The notes beneath the pieces were generated by a model. It saw only the letters and a list, made by a program, of their open reading frames with translations. It made no database searches and was not told the origin of the DNA. DNA of 64,000 nucleotides from Echinarachnius parma (lineage: Eukaryota; Echinodermata; Echinoidea; Clypeasteroida; Echinarachniidae): NCBI GenBank assembly GCA_037951105.1, contig JBAMJV010010056.1, positions 36,597-100,596 on the forward strand, written 5' to 3'. Below, piece after piece: positions 46,019-57,930 of this stretch (within the stretch, counting starts at the first letter, position 1; each line of letters begins with the position of its first letter). Both the position numbers and the translations under genes were made by a program.

Positions 46019-46258
46019 CTATTACAGTGATGTTGAATGAACAGCTGACTGCATTCCCACTTGCGTCGGACACACGAATGTTGACTGTCGTATACCCAAT
46101 ATCAAACGCACTCCCGGATACATGGTCTGAAAGGATGGTGTAGCTCCCAGAATTGTCAGCGACAGAAGGAACGACCCAATTCACAATGGCGGTGGGCAAT
46201 CCAGGGTCGGTTGGTTGAACAGCATCATTTGGACATATCAAGACGGGAAATTCGAGAT
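46019..46258 (-). CDS. HYR domain exon, second of three
   Basis: Acceptor TATTTTTAG, 240 open bases, donor GTATGTTA; phase 1-1, the same size and phase as the exons at 2.1 and 58.7 kb. The product has 'FPVLICPNDAVQPTDPGLPT', then 'VVPSVADNSGSYTILSDHVS', then 'YTTVNIRVSDASGNAVSCSF' with both HYR Cys. It differs from the 58.7 kb exon at about seven bases of 240 (four amino acids), but flanking introns are not alike beyond the splice sites. The module would form one Ig-like extracellular domain in a tandem array; ligand binding or adhesion is the usual role of the family. Confidence 0.93.
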
Positions 46259-48618
46259 CTAAAAATAAAACATAAACACTGTTCAAATCATGGTTGCGAT
46301 TCGTGATCTGCATGTACAAATATGTATAAGTTCGGTCGCTGTTAGGGTAGCTTAATTGACATTACAAAATGTATTATTATCATTCAATTCAAAGAAATTA
46401 TTTTCCTCTTCCCTACTAGATTGTTCAAACCCCAGTGAGTAATAACAGGACCCACCAGGTTCGCTTAGGCAATGGGTAAATTATTGTACGGTTATCTATT
46501 GCAGGCATCACCACCGTTTGTGTAACATGTTAAGAACCAGAAGAATACTGCATACATCACATTACATCCAGTTGGTAAAATTTCAAACTTCACAGTGATG
46601 CAGGATCAAACTGATTTGTTTATATTGTTACGAATGTAGATACATGCATTTAATAGTCCCCATGTATAAAGTCTGTTACTTCTTTGTGCTTGCGCTGTTT
46701 ACCAACCAGCAACTTATCCACTCACTTAAACCGTGTGAATTGGTTCCCACTTAACCCTCACCTTATAATGCCATTGTTTACCCGTTCACCCCTCTCAAGA
46801 GCGGTGATGCTCTTTGATGTCATTAAATCTGTGTTACCTTGTCTTTAATCCTGTAGACATGAACTTCACACCTACCTACAGTAACACCCTCTATTGTGTT
46901 GACCCTTCTCTCAGATGTTGCCGTTAGCTTAAACTTAAGCTCTGTAATGTTTAGGGATTACTGTATTTCTAAGAAGTAAGTCCATTGTAATGTCAAGTCG
47001 CTAGAGTTTGTTCTTTGATGCATTAAGTTCCCTCTTAGTCGGTGTCTTTATAGATGTCATTCTTTGTCCTAGCTCAGACTGGAAGTCAATGTCCAGGGTT
47101 ATGTCAGTAAACTGGACTAGCCTATATAACCTCGACCTCTCTCTCATTCGGGGTCAGTTCATATACGTTGAGATTAAGTTGAGTGTCGAAGGCTAAGTCT
47201 AAGTCTGGAGAGTGACAATCATGGAGCTGGAGTTTGTGCAGTTGTTAGTTCATTCTTAGTCAGTTATTAAGTTACAGTACGAAGTTAGTCCTGTTAGAAG
47301 TTAGTAAGTTATAGTCAGTCCTGTTCGTCATGGAATTGTACGAAGTTGTTTATGAAAGAATAAACGAATAACCGAATAACTCTCGCCAACTGTTATCTTT
47401 ACATCGAAGCTTGTGGAACGTGCTTTACAGAGTGAATGTGATTATGATTGTGATTTAGAACTATATACCCTCGGCCATCCAGACATCCATTACATCATCA
47501 TCATCCTCATTCCCATAACAATTTGTCCGTCAAAAAGACAAAATCTTTACAATATCTTTGTTTTGTTTATATCGGATCCCAAGATTATTATCATTCCCTC
47601 AAATAAGTTAGAAGATCATCACCCGATTTATAACTCACAAGGTTAAGTATAAGCATGTTGATTGTGCTTAAAGGGATCTAGTAATATTGTCAAAATCCTC
47701 AAAACTTACTTGCAACTTTAGCGGTTCTCACATACCACATTACATTCATATTACCAAAAGAAGTATGGACCAGCGTTTGGTTTTTCCAACTTTATATTCT
47801 GTTATAAATATATGTACGATTGAAGTGTTAACCTTTATAATTATCTAGTGGATAGATTTATATGTGTACAATAAGTCAGTGCAATGATTAAGCGAATATA
47901 ATTTTGCTTTTTCGCCCATTACTTGGTCATAAATTATCATAATTACGACATTTATCTACAATGTAATGTTTTTACTAATCACTCGTTGGACATATCAAAC
48001 CACTGAAATACAAATTCGTTTCAAACACTTGTTTTTTTTCAAACATTTCTCAGTTTTTGCACATGTCAACACAGTTACTAGATCACTTTATCAAAAGTAA
48101 AATATGCATGTGAACATCATTATAAGCACGCAGTGCAATAAAGGGTGTGCGATTTTCAGACTGTTGATATGGTCTTTTCGCAAGTGTGGATGACGACGCC
48201 TTTCCCGTCCTCTAACTGATAACGATGCGAATTGGCTGTAGTCGACCCGTCATGTTCACTACCTTTGAACCATTTTCGCTTTGAGTCAACGCGCGTTCAC
48301 AATGACGTCATGAACGGGACACGTTTATCTGCCTCATACTTGTAATTTCCTCCCGCACACAATCATGACAAACACACACACACACACACATATATATTGT
48401 ATAAAACAATAACACACTTTATGATAAGACGACAAAATCAAATCAAATTACAAACAGATTTGTACAGAAAAAAAAGAAACTTATAAACAACACTTTCAAA
48501 AACTGTTCTTAAAATTGTTGTACAAATGTATCATTACAAATTTTAAACGGATAGAAATAACTCTACAGGATTCAAAAACATTTTCATGAATTGCTAAAAA
48601 AGAATAGTACAGCACAAA
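46259..48618. other. No supported gene
   Basis: AT-rich, intron-like DNA. A (CA)n run lies at 48370-48390. Frames at 47008-47196 and 47413-47646 have no domain. Confidence 0.45.
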
Positions 48619-49160
48619 ATGACGCTAATGCGTCATGTTGTGCTGTCGAAGACGTGTAACACGTGTAAGAAAAGAATGCATCGAAGACGTGTAAGAAAAG
48701 AATCTAATGGTGTAAACATAGATGTAACTACATTTACTTCAATTGAAATAGCTAATACTTTAAATGATTGCTTTGCTAAAATTTGTACAAATCTGGCAAG
48801 AAAATTTGACGACACGAATATAAGAAACAATGGACATTTAGGTCCGCGTTATTAAAAAAACGTCCTTTGTCCTCTTATAGGAACATGAAGGAATAGGAAT
48901 AGAAGTATAATATTATGATAGATATTGTTGATCAAACAAAGGCAAGTGGATATGATAATTTGTCGGCCCGTTTGTTAAAAGATGTTAATGATTTTGTTTG
49001 TGAACCGCCTGCGAATATGTTAAATATGTAATTGTCAACAGGTATATTTCCGAACAAACTTAAAGTGGCAAGAGTCGTACCGATATTTAAAAGAAGGGGA
49101 TAGAAGATTACCGGGATGTTATAGACCTCTTCAATTTTACCAATAATAACAATGAAAGAA
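48619..49160 (+). pseudogene. Decayed non-LTR retrotransposon fragment (linker and RT start)
   Basis: Frame 48619-48855 contains 'FTSIEIANTLNDCFAKICTN', the segment before the RT domain of LINEs. Further on, 'QTKASGYDNLSARLLKDVND', then after a stop 'LSTGIFPNKLKVARVVPIFK' gives the RT entry motifs, and then the sequence is lost. Stops and frame changes are frequent. It is interrupted on the right by the TTAA element starting at 49164. Confidence 0.8.
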
Positions 49161-49163
49161 TAG

Positions 49164-49725
49164 TTAAAGGGGTAGTACAATTTTGGTAAGGCTGAGCTTT
49201 AGTAACCAAAACCTGCACAATAACATTACAAACTAATAGTTATAACTTCACCATGCTCGAAATGTATAGAAAATTATAAATGACTAAGTAAAAAGCCTGT
49301 TATCATTCAAAAAGAGCCATTAAAGCACAAGAGGGCGCTCTCAAAAAAATCATTGGTTTCAACCATTTTTCATACAAAATTATGCATATGATGTTTTGTT
49401 GAAATAATTATTTAATAGAGAGATCATCAACAACTATTTAAAAACCTCTTTTGAACATTTTTGAAAAAGTGTAACCATTTTGTTTTTGTTTTTTTAAAAC
49501 ATCGAATAAATCTGGGGCCCAGTATTATTCCGATCGGCCCAGATTTATTTCGATCGGATATATTTATTGTTATTTCCGCCGTTTCCGAACCAATTTTTAT
49601 CAAATAAAACTTATTCTGCCATTAAAAATCTATGCTCTTTCAAATGTTACACTCAGCTTTTCATTAACTCATAACAAATTATTTCGTGTTGCGCCCTCCA
49701 TACCAAAACTGAACTACCCCTTTAA
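49164..49725 (-). mobile_element. TTAA-flanked MITE, copy A (Kolobok-like)
   Basis: Ends 'TTAAAGGGGTAGTACAATTT' and, inverted, 'TTAAAGGGGTAGTTCAGTTT'; TTAA at both borders. Internal landmarks ('TTACAAACTAATAGTTATAA', 'GAGGGCGCTCTC', 'CCTGGGGCCCAG'-like centre) match copy B in the opposite orientation. No transposase frame. Confidence 0.88.
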
Positions 49726-49825
49726 TACTAATTTGCTAAATTTTAGTTCGCTCGCTAACCGGGGGAAAGTCGAAAAACAATATTTAATTTCTTTCATTTC
49801 ATTTCATTTTATTCAACATTCTGCA

Positions 49826-50401
49826 TTAAAGGGATAGTTGAGATTTGGTAGAGAGGGCGCTAGACTACTTATTTTGTTTGTGAGGTAATAAAAAACTGAG
49901 TGTAAAATTTAAATTTGAAAGAGCATAACATTTAAATAATAAAATCATCTTTGTTTGATCAAAATCGGTTCAGAGACGGCTGAAATAAATATAACATTTT
50001 GTAATAAACCTGGGGCCCCAGGTTTATTAGAGAACTTATTAGAGAGGTTTATTAGAGCCGTTAAAAATTCAAAAAAATGCTTACTCTTTTCAAAAAGTTA
50101 CAAAATATGTATTCAAATAGTTGTTGGTTATTTCTCTATCTAATCACTATATCTTCAAAGCATCACATGCACAATATTTTATTCAAAATGGTTGAAACCG
50201 ATGAGTGTTTAGAGAGCGCCCTCTTACGTTTTAACGGCTCTTTTTGAATGATAACATGATCTTTACTACGTCATTTGTAATTTTGTGTTCCTTTTTAGTT
50301 ATAACTATTAGTTTGTAATGTAATGATGCAGGTTTTGGTTACTAAAATTCAGTTTCACCAAAACTGTACTCTCCTTACCAGAACTCAACTATCCCTTTAA
50401 A
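49826..50401 (+). mobile_element. TTAA-flanked MITE, copy B (Kolobok-like), inverted to copy A
   Basis: Ends 'TTAAAGGGATAGTTGAGATT' and, inverted, 'TTAAAGGGATAGTTGAGTTC'. The centre 'CCTGGGGCCCCAGG' is a perfect 14 bp palindrome. Only about 100 bp separates it from copy A, so the pair can form a large hairpin. Confidence 0.88.
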
Positions 50402-50910
50402 AACAACAAATATAATGAATAAAACTGATCTTCAGGCTTCTGCAATTAAAATGTACCATAGATAATTTATTGGTGTCATTAATATTGACATTTGTATTAA
50501 AAACAGCTGGAGTACTATATCTATAATCATATGGGAATCTTTCGAATGTATTATTCATAATTAAAGGCAAGATAGACTATAGTTATTGCCAAATGTTAGT
50601 ATTGAGAAAGCATAACCAGATAACTATATGTGTAGACATAGGGTGAATTGAAGAATAAGACATATTCAGGCGCGCATGTAAACATAGATAACAAAAGAAA
50701 CAGAAAAAACAAAAACAATCACAAACAAAATCTGACATACAAGAATTACTGCAAAAATATAAAGATATTTAACTTATGAGACAATATACAATTCAAAACA
50801 TGTAAATGAATGTGGGATGTGCAAGCGTTAAAAATGTAAAAAAATAATTTAAGCAGCCAGAAGCTTCGTAATGAAGCGATATAATGTTAAATTCATGTTC
50901 GTGTTCATGT

Positions 50911-51651
50911 TCAGGTACCTAGCCCCCTCAGGTCGTCATGACTGTTCACCACCTTTTTCATTGTTCCGGTGTTTGTCTTGATCAAGGCAATGATTCGACC
51001 ATCGGAGGACCAGGCCGTCTCTACCTTCTCGCATGTTTTTGTGTCACTGAGCAGTTTGGCGTTTGCATTCGTGAGGTCCTTTTGTATTGATTTGCGTTGT
51101 CCAGCTAGCTTCCGACGATTCCTCATGACTAGTAGCTGACGTGTGCGGTACGACCCAAACTTGACTATTATGGGCCGTGGTGGTGATTCTCTGCCTTTAT
51201 TTGACGTCTCCGGATTGTGATGTCTGGTAGAGATCCTGTGGCTCCTCTCGATGTCCGCCTTGGTGAGAGGGACCTGCAGGACATCGTTCACCAAGGAGAT
51301 GATGACATCATCGGTGTCCTCTCGATCACTTTCCGCGACCCCAAAGAAGCGCAGACAATTCCGACGGGAATACTGCTCCTGGGAGTTTCCAGTGTGTTGA
51401 AGAGAACGGATAGCATCTTCGTTCGTCTCAGCTTTCCTGGTCACTTGTTGTACCTGGCGGTTCGTCTGGTCACTGCTGACTTCGAGCTCAAGAACTCTGG
51501 CTTCTTGCTTTGCTACGGTGGTTTGGAGCTCATCTAGCCTCTTGTTAACCTCCGTCTCGACCAACAGGAGAAAAGAAAACTTTTCTTTGTCAGGATGTCC
51601 TTGATTACTGCTGTTAAAATAATCTGAGATGAGTCGTCTGAAGGTTTTTCC
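50911..51651 (-). CDS. LINE ORF1-like protein: coiled coil plus RNA-binding region, 5' damaged
   Basis: The frame is open from 51651 to a stop at 50911 (about 246 residues), but no ATG lies near its start; the upstream codon is TAA, so the 5' end is lost or spliced. Residues after 'VETEVNKRLDELQTTVAKQE' form a heptad-rich coiled coil of about 60 residues. Then 'QYSRRNCLRFFGV' and 'DIERSHRIS' begin an RRM/C-terminal-type region, and 'RPIIVKFGSYRTRQLLV' and 'RKLAGQRKSIQKDLT' follow. This order matches L1/Tx1-type ORF1 (transposase-22-like) proteins, which coat the element's RNA. No ORF2 follows downstream, where only AT-rich DNA is seen, so it is an orphan relic or a domesticated copy. The frame is unusually clean beside the other LINE relics. 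Confidence 0.75.
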   Translation of the reverse strand, partial: GKTFRRLISDYFNSSNQGHPDKEKFSFLLLVETEVNKRLDELQTTVAKQEARVLELEVSSDQTNRQVQQVTRKAETNEDAIRSLQHTGNSQEQYSRRNCLRFFGVAESDREDTDDVIISLVNDVLQVPLTKADIERSHRISTRHHNPETSNKGRESPPRPIIVKFGSYRTRQLLVMRNRRKLAGQRKSIQKDLTNANAKLLSDTKTCEKVETAWSSDGRIIALIKTNTGTMKKVVNSHDDLRGLGT

Positions 51652-52356
51652 TTAGACCTTATCTTCCTGGGTGAGTTTTAGGGTGCTATAATACCCCAAA
51701 TATGTACAGAGATGTAGCAGTAAGATCTCTTGTATAGTATAAGGTAAGAGGTGAACCAGTCAATTCAGGGAACGAACGGCTATTCAGTTCAGGTTATGAG
51801 TTGTGTTCATGGAAGTCACATGAAAGGCGGTATTAACAATTAACAAAGGATCCACTTCACGCTCTGCCTCATATGAATAGACCTCTTCTGTAATGTATGC
51901 AAATAATATGCGTATGACGTAAGACTCCCCGTTGGCAAGCTTAACAATAGTAACTAGGTCCGGCAAGCTCCGGCAAACGATACACAGTATAGCAGTTACT
52001 GTAAGGTTCTTAAAGCCGGTCTAAAAAGTGGGTATGTGGGACTGAAGTAAGCAAAGTTTATAAAAAAAAAGTCTCAGTTCAACTGAATATATTAACTACA
52101 AATCCTCACACAAGCTACTTGAAAATAGTCGAATAAATAGCTCCTGGCTGCTCTTTAGATGAGTGTAGTTATTTACATGGTGCTGTTACCACTTTACGCA
52201 ATGTAAAATCCGTTAATTCAGTGATATTTAAGAGAGAAAAACACACACCATCTAATCAACCATGTCCACCAGGTTTTATTATTATAAATATTATGTATAT
52301 AAAACATGATTTAGTTGATTTCATTACTGGGTGTACTCTCCCCCAAATGGTGCAAT
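51652..52356. other. No supported gene
   Basis: AT-rich flank of the ORF1 relic without recognisable features. Confidence 0.4.
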
Positions 52357-52540
52357 ATGCCAAAGGCCAAGCAGAAGACGGGTGGGAGGAGAGGTCGGCT
52401 AGATAGCGCCGCAACGCCTTCTTGGTCTGCCCCTCGACGTCCTACTCGGCGACCACAGCGAAAGGAGGTCGACACATCGGAGTTGCCCGCAGGACGGGAT
52501 CCTAGACCAGCGGGCGTAGTCGCAGAACCAGTCAATCACG
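52357..52540 (+). CDS. Possible first coding exon, basic Arg/Pro-rich, unrecognised
   Basis: ATG at 52357 opens 61 codons beginning 'MPKAKQKTGGRRGRLDSAAT', with 'SAPRRPTRRPQRKEVDTSEL' later. It ends at a consensus donor (CACG then GTGAGT). GC content is well above the flanks. Short basic 'MPK...RR' starts precede integrase or gag genes of several retroelements, so a mobile origin is likely. No second exon was found. Confidence 0.35.
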
Positions 52541-52870
52541 GTGAGTTATCGTAGTCTATCATTCCGTCCAGTCTCAATATTAGCATGATAATTGTGAATC
52601 ACCGCTTCTGCCCCGACGGATACCACGCAGGGCGGCGTAGGAGGCGAGGCGGGTGGGTGTTACTCACCGGCGTTGAGCTGTGTTTATGATGAGCTAGGGG
52701 GGAAGTAGCAGTGAATATTACGGAAAAAATTTGGCGGGGGACCATGTCGAGCTGGGGCTGCTGGTTAGGAAGGGCGATTCCCCCACTTTCAGCTTGGCTC
52801 CAACATGTGCACAGGGAATACCCGTGCAATGCGATAGCGGTATAGAATGTACAGTCAGTGACGTAGCTAC

Positions 52871-52938
52871 GGGGGGGGGGGGGGGGGGGGAAGGGAGCAC
52901 GGGGGGGGGGGGGGCACGTGCCCCTCCCCCCCCCCCAA
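52871..52938. repeat. Poly-G / poly-C block
   Basis: G runs of about 19 and 14 followed by C runs, with 'GCACGTGCCCC' between, forming a G-rich palindrome. Preceded by 'CAGTGACGTAGCTACGG', similar to 'CAGTGGCGTAGCCAGG' element ends. Confidence 0.85.
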
Positions 52939-53537
52939 TCGTTTGGCAAAAAGAAAAGAAAAATGTCGAACCCGAAATTAAGCAAAATGTGTCGTTATCC
53001 TTCATTATTATCATGTTTTATTAAATGTGTGATGATAATGATGTTATCATTGATAAAAAAAAGAACAACATAACAGTCGTTCCCTAGTAGCAATAGCGCA
53101 CTACATCAGTTTGAAGAATCCTCCCAAGTGGGAGGCCGCGGGCATAGCGCCTTATAATTACCGGTATGCGAATTGTCAGTCCCGCACGCGAGGATCGACG
53201 CTCCGTTAAAGGGAATGACCGTAGTGGGAAACGCCCCACCCCCTAAAAATGAAATGTACGCTCTTATTACCAACCATGTGAAAGAATATAGTTTTTACTA
53301 ATATGGGATTATACAAATTTGGCCAAGAAACCGCCTACTAATTGATATATTTGCAAAATTATAAATTGATCTGCTGCGGATTGATATCGCCAACGCGGAA
53401 TCGTTCATACGCTACATGCCAATGACCACGTGCGTTCGCTATACAGGCTTTGTCCCCAGCTTGTCGATATCTCCAGTCCAGCGAGGCCGCGGGCTGCGGG
53501 CGCGCGCCATGTTGGGACCATCAACCCGTAACAGCGG

Positions 53538-53565
53538 ATAATGCACTAACGTGGTAGTGCATTAT
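53538..53565. repeat. 11 bp inverted repeat hairpin
   Basis: 'ATAATGCACTA' and 'TAGTGCATTAT' separated by six bases. Confidence 0.8.
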
Positions 53566-55359
53566 ACTTCGGAGTTGTTGCTCACCATGGCATTTGTATA
53601 TCCCTTTATCCCCCTAGGAATGAAATATGATCATATATGTGAAGTAAATAGTCTTAGTGATTGAATACTAGCATGAGTAATTAAAATTATCCAGCGTATT
53701 CAATCACAGCTCAAGCAATGATAATTCGCCATTTGTTATGATGCTTACACGGCAACGTAAGGCAGGCCTACATGCGCGCCGGCGTTGCCCGGAGAGATTC
53801 CCTCGGATTCCCGCTATTGACCCGATCTTTATAACTATTACTCGCCCCTAGTACATGTATACATCTCTTATTTTCGCCTTGTTTTTAACAAGATTTTCCA
53901 ATGTAAAGAAAGAACTTTTCTGCTGTTTGCATTGATTTATTTAATTGTACCATGGGTTCATGAATCACTTTACTATATGGCACGTCATACTCGTATATCA
54001 AACTATCAGAAAAAGAAAGCCAATCTTTGTTTTCATTCCTGTTCAATTTATTTGGTAACATGTTTTCCGCGTTCTTCCTGAGATTAATATTTCAAAGGGC
54101 ATGCTTTGTGAGTTATGGTTCATAATGTTACCGTTATGGTTTGTTTTAAATCATTATGAACATCGATCAGGGATCGATCATGGAGGTTATAAAACACTTC
54201 TAAAGAAATTCGAAGTTCGACCATATGCAACCTCTATTTATTAGATGTTATAAAACAGTCAATACTTTCCATTAATTCGAGAGACATGCTGTCGTTGGTG
54301 TTGTTGCTGTTGTTTTGTGTTTATTGCCGTTCTTCATTCATTTTGAGCCAATCTGTTTTTGTTTTCTTCCTTCTTTTCTCTTTGTTTCAACTCAAATTAA
54401 TTGCTCCTCAAGTTTAAAAAATACATTATGTATCTTTCTATATGCCCATGATAATATACACATACCAATATTTCCCATCCGTAAACAATGCAATATAGAT
54501 TACAATTTTAATATTATTCAAATTTTAATGGTAGGCCTATATACGACTGAGTTACATTATTTTGAATATTTTCCAAGGAAGATTCAATGTCCTCCCATCT
54601 TTGTTGCCATTTAACATAATACTTTTGTTTAATCATACTATTCATTTCACTTTATTACAAATCTCCTTTTTTTCCCAAGCCATGTTTTGCTTCTCTATCA
54701 ACCATTTCATTGCATTAATTCCACAATGACTCGGTATCCCCTCAAAATTCACCATGATTCCTTGTAAATTCAAATGAGTGCATAATACCAATGTTTCATA
54801 TACAAATGTATCTTCTTTCATTATTTCACTAGTTTTATGGGCTGTTATTAACATACATTTTCAAACCCCAATCACTTATTCAATTATATCAAAAATACAT
54901 TTTCAAGTTTACAATCACATTTTTGTCATCGATTTGCCTGCCCGTATCTAAATCTTTTATCGATTTCACTTGTTTTATTTCAATATACAAATCTATCAGT
55001 ACAGTACACTATTTATAATAAATGAAGCAACCTAATATATATGTGAATATAAGAGGTAAACTATAATCTGTTCTGACACAAAACATAACACATGGGACTG
55101 TAGGCCGCCCAATGACTGCAAACAACTCGCCTACTACGTGATTTCAGCCTTTTTTTAAATGTCATTATCATTTCGATTTGTACAGCCAAATGCCATGTAA
55201 TGTGCCTTCCCTAATCAGAATACAATCGACATTTTTTTTTTATCTAACGAGAACAATTGGCAAAATTAATCTGAATTTTTTTTACAAATGTTATATTGTG
55301 GGTGGTAGGCCGACATCAGCATGCGAGGGAGAGACTAGATTCTAGTCTATAAAACTTAT

Positions 55360-55745
55360 GCCGACGTATGTGAATTTGAATTTTCACCAACACGCTGGTG
55401 CACGTTGACGACATAAGTTAGGGGTAGGTTTGGTATAAGTTGCATACGTTAAAAGTACGCTGGTATACGCTTGCATACGTTGTTGTTTGGAGGCCAAAAT
55501 ATATGTTTGTGCATGCACAAACATTTTGGCGTATACCTACGTCCTCTTCATAGGTTAGGCATAGGTTAGGCATACGCTAGACATACGTTAAATACGTTAG
55601 AGGTGGGTTACTCATACGTCGAGATACGTTGGCTTGAAGGTGTACCGTACAGCTAACGTATTGATAACCTATGGGTAACTTACTTCTAACCTATATCTGA
55701 CGTATCTACAACACAATAAGACGTATTGGACGTATGTCTGACGAT
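55360..55745. repeat. ACGTA-rich degenerate repeat with central palindrome
   Basis: 'ATACGTT', 'CATACG' and 'TTAGGCATA' words recur more than 15 times. Halfway lies 'GTTTGTGCATGCACAAAC', a perfect 18 bp palindrome flanked by 'CCAAAATAT' / 'ATTTTGG'. Left and right halves are roughly inverted ('GTTAGGGGTAGG' against 'CTTCTAACCTAT'), as in an old foldback element. Confidence 0.5.
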
Positions 55746-56780
55746 GGAGTAACTTAATATTGAACGTGTTTCTACCGTACAACTGCATTGGCGTAGCATT
55801 TGCGTTTTGCCAGCGTTTTTCAAATTGTTCCATCCTTTGTTGTGATCACGTAATATTGCATAATCGGATTAAGTCAATTAATTGATTCACTGTCTATGCC
55901 CGAAACAATGGTGCCATTTTGGTGCCAGATTGTTTGTTTATAAACACGCCAAATTGTCACCCCTAACTACTGATACCCCCAGGAAGTGTTTTTCCACTAA
56001 CACATCTTTCCCCACCAGGTATAAATTTGAATTAGAATATCAAAATACTGTCACATGCACAATAAAATTGCCGTACAGGACGTGTTTGGGCGCCCCTCAT
56101 ATCCCCGGCAATGTTACCACTTCATACTCACTCCTGCCTTGCCCCTTTGCGGTTTCGACTTTGGTTTTACAGCTATTCAAGCACCGACTTCTTAGACATT
56201 GACAAATATTTGAACCTGACATGGTGTCATTAACGCCCTAAAACACAAACTTCTTGATGAAACTTAATGTTCTTGGTCTCAAATTGTCTTTAAAAAGATT
56301 GGCTATCCAGCGAACGTAGTCTTAACGTTTCGTTAAAAAGGCAAGTATACCCCGTTCCTTTCTTTTTTTTTGGAACACCCTGTATACCGGTCACGAAAAA
56401 ATGTATCTGAAGTATTATAAAACATACAATGTAAGTATAGTAGCTCAAAATAAATAGACCTACTAAAGTCATTCTATGAGGATAATTTTGTTTATGCCAC
56501 CATGGGTCATACTATAATAATAATGATATCTTTGTATGCCACGTTAACATTTTCTCTTAGATTGGTCTGGCATACTTATCTGATCTTACAAGATTTTAGA
56601 TTTTAGTAATCTTGTGTCCTAAATTAAGAGTTAATGAGTAACTGGGATCTTGTTTTGTTGTTTTTGTTTATCTCTTTATAATAATGCTTTGACGGCACTT
56701 TTGTGCTGCTAATTTTTGAAATGTTTAAAGATATACATGTAAATGAGGATATGCATGTAAATGAGGATATGCATATTATA

Positions 56781-57930
56781 CAACTAACGAATGGGCTTCT
56801 TGTGATAGTCAAATCTATTACCGAGGTGGGCTCAAAATGATTATTACCCGAAGCGTAGCTGAGGGTAATAGTCATTTTGAGCCCACCGAGGTAATAGATT
56901 GCCTTTCGCAATCAAGCACATTCGTTAGTTGTTTTATATCACTCATCAATATCAGTGATTGTGTTCAGCTATATATGTCTCTTTAATATTTCATAAAATC
57001 GCTTGTAAATGTTGATATAAAAATCAATCGACATTAATGAAGCCACCATGAACCTCCAGAACCACGGCGCATCTAATACGCTTAAAGTCATTGTTATTTT
57101 GCGCATACAATCACAAAAACGCAAAACTGAGTGCGCACCAACGCGCTGGCAGTTGCGCACATACGCGATGAATGCGTGCTAGCGCTCCCACGGATGTGCT
57201 TATTGGCTGTCTTGGGGTTCTTCTTCCTAGGGTGTTAGTTTTTACAGGGGGGTGTCACTGCTGCCAGAGTGCCGCGATTTTTGGTCATCGAAAGGAATAC
57301 CACTGCAGGTTGCATTATGGGATACTTGGGAATTACATAAACCAATCACAGAGCAGTTCATACGCGTCGTCACCAGATCGAGGTCAATAAAACAAGTTCA
57401 TATGCATACGTCACCATAGATCCCATTGTTCTCAAGCGTGATACAATCTAGAACAGTGCGCAGGAAAATAGGCGCGATAGTCTACGCGCACTTCATAGCA
57501 TGATGATTGGTCAAGTCTTTCTAGGTCACGACGCGATGACGTCTAGTGGTATTCCTTTTGTGTTTCAAAAATCGGTTCACTCCGCCATGTTGCCCATGTA
57601 AAAAGTCTATTGGACACGTGACTTGCGCGCGTTAAGTGAGCCTTCTAGTTATAAACGGGTTGGTTTGTTTATTCATACTTCTATGAGTTTTTACCAGCAA
57701 TGTCAATCACGTGACTAGAACGTGTGCGCCATAGAGTACTGCACAAATTTGATCGCGTGTGCATTTTGCTAAAACACATGATCTATGGGACGAACGCGTA
57801 ACGAACTTTTAGTGTTAGTTTTTGCCATCAAGCCCGGTCACGTGATTCCGCGGGGATTGCGCGTGTTGTCCAAAACTATCATTTGTCAAATACAATGGTA
57901 AAACGATCTTATGAGGGATATAAATTATAA
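56781..57930 (+). mobile_element. Dispersed repeat family, longest copy in the window
   Basis: It starts with the 'ACTAACGAATG' hairpin (56781-56931), then 'TCATAAAATCGCTTG', 'CTCCAGAACCACGGCGC', 'TGCTAGCGCTCCCACGGATG', a 'GTGTCACT' element (57246-57600), 'TATAAACGGGTTGGTTTGTT', and CACGTG-rich DNA to 'AATGGTAAAACGATCTTATG'. Pieces recur at 28713-28917, 33390-33510, 33890-33970, 35506-35737, 35738-36130 and 43855-44160. No coding frame. Confidence 0.8.
57246..57600 (+). mobile_element. 'GTGTCACT' TIR element, copy 3
   Basis: Same ends and landmarks as 33537-33875 and 34348-34695, here nested inside the longer dispersed repeat. Confidence 0.75.

Larger units (their letters stand above)
52541..56780. 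other. No supported gene; low-complexity and palindromic patches only
   Basis: Contains the G/C homopolymer block at 52871-52938, a short hairpin at 53538-53565, AT-rich DNA 53600-55300, and the ACGTA-rich patch at 55360-55745. Frames through the homopolymers are artefacts. 'ACAGGGTGTTCCAAAAAAAA' (inverted) near 56365-56385 resembles a mariner-type end but has no partner. Confidence 0.45.

Noticed and set aside
52599..53024. Pro- or Gly-rich proteins across 52.6-53.0 kb
   Set aside because: Encoded by G/C homopolymers; no conservation in any one frame.
56340..56390. Mariner-type transposon end
   Set aside because: Only one end-like word (ACAGGGTGTTCC plus A-run) and no partner or transposase nearby.
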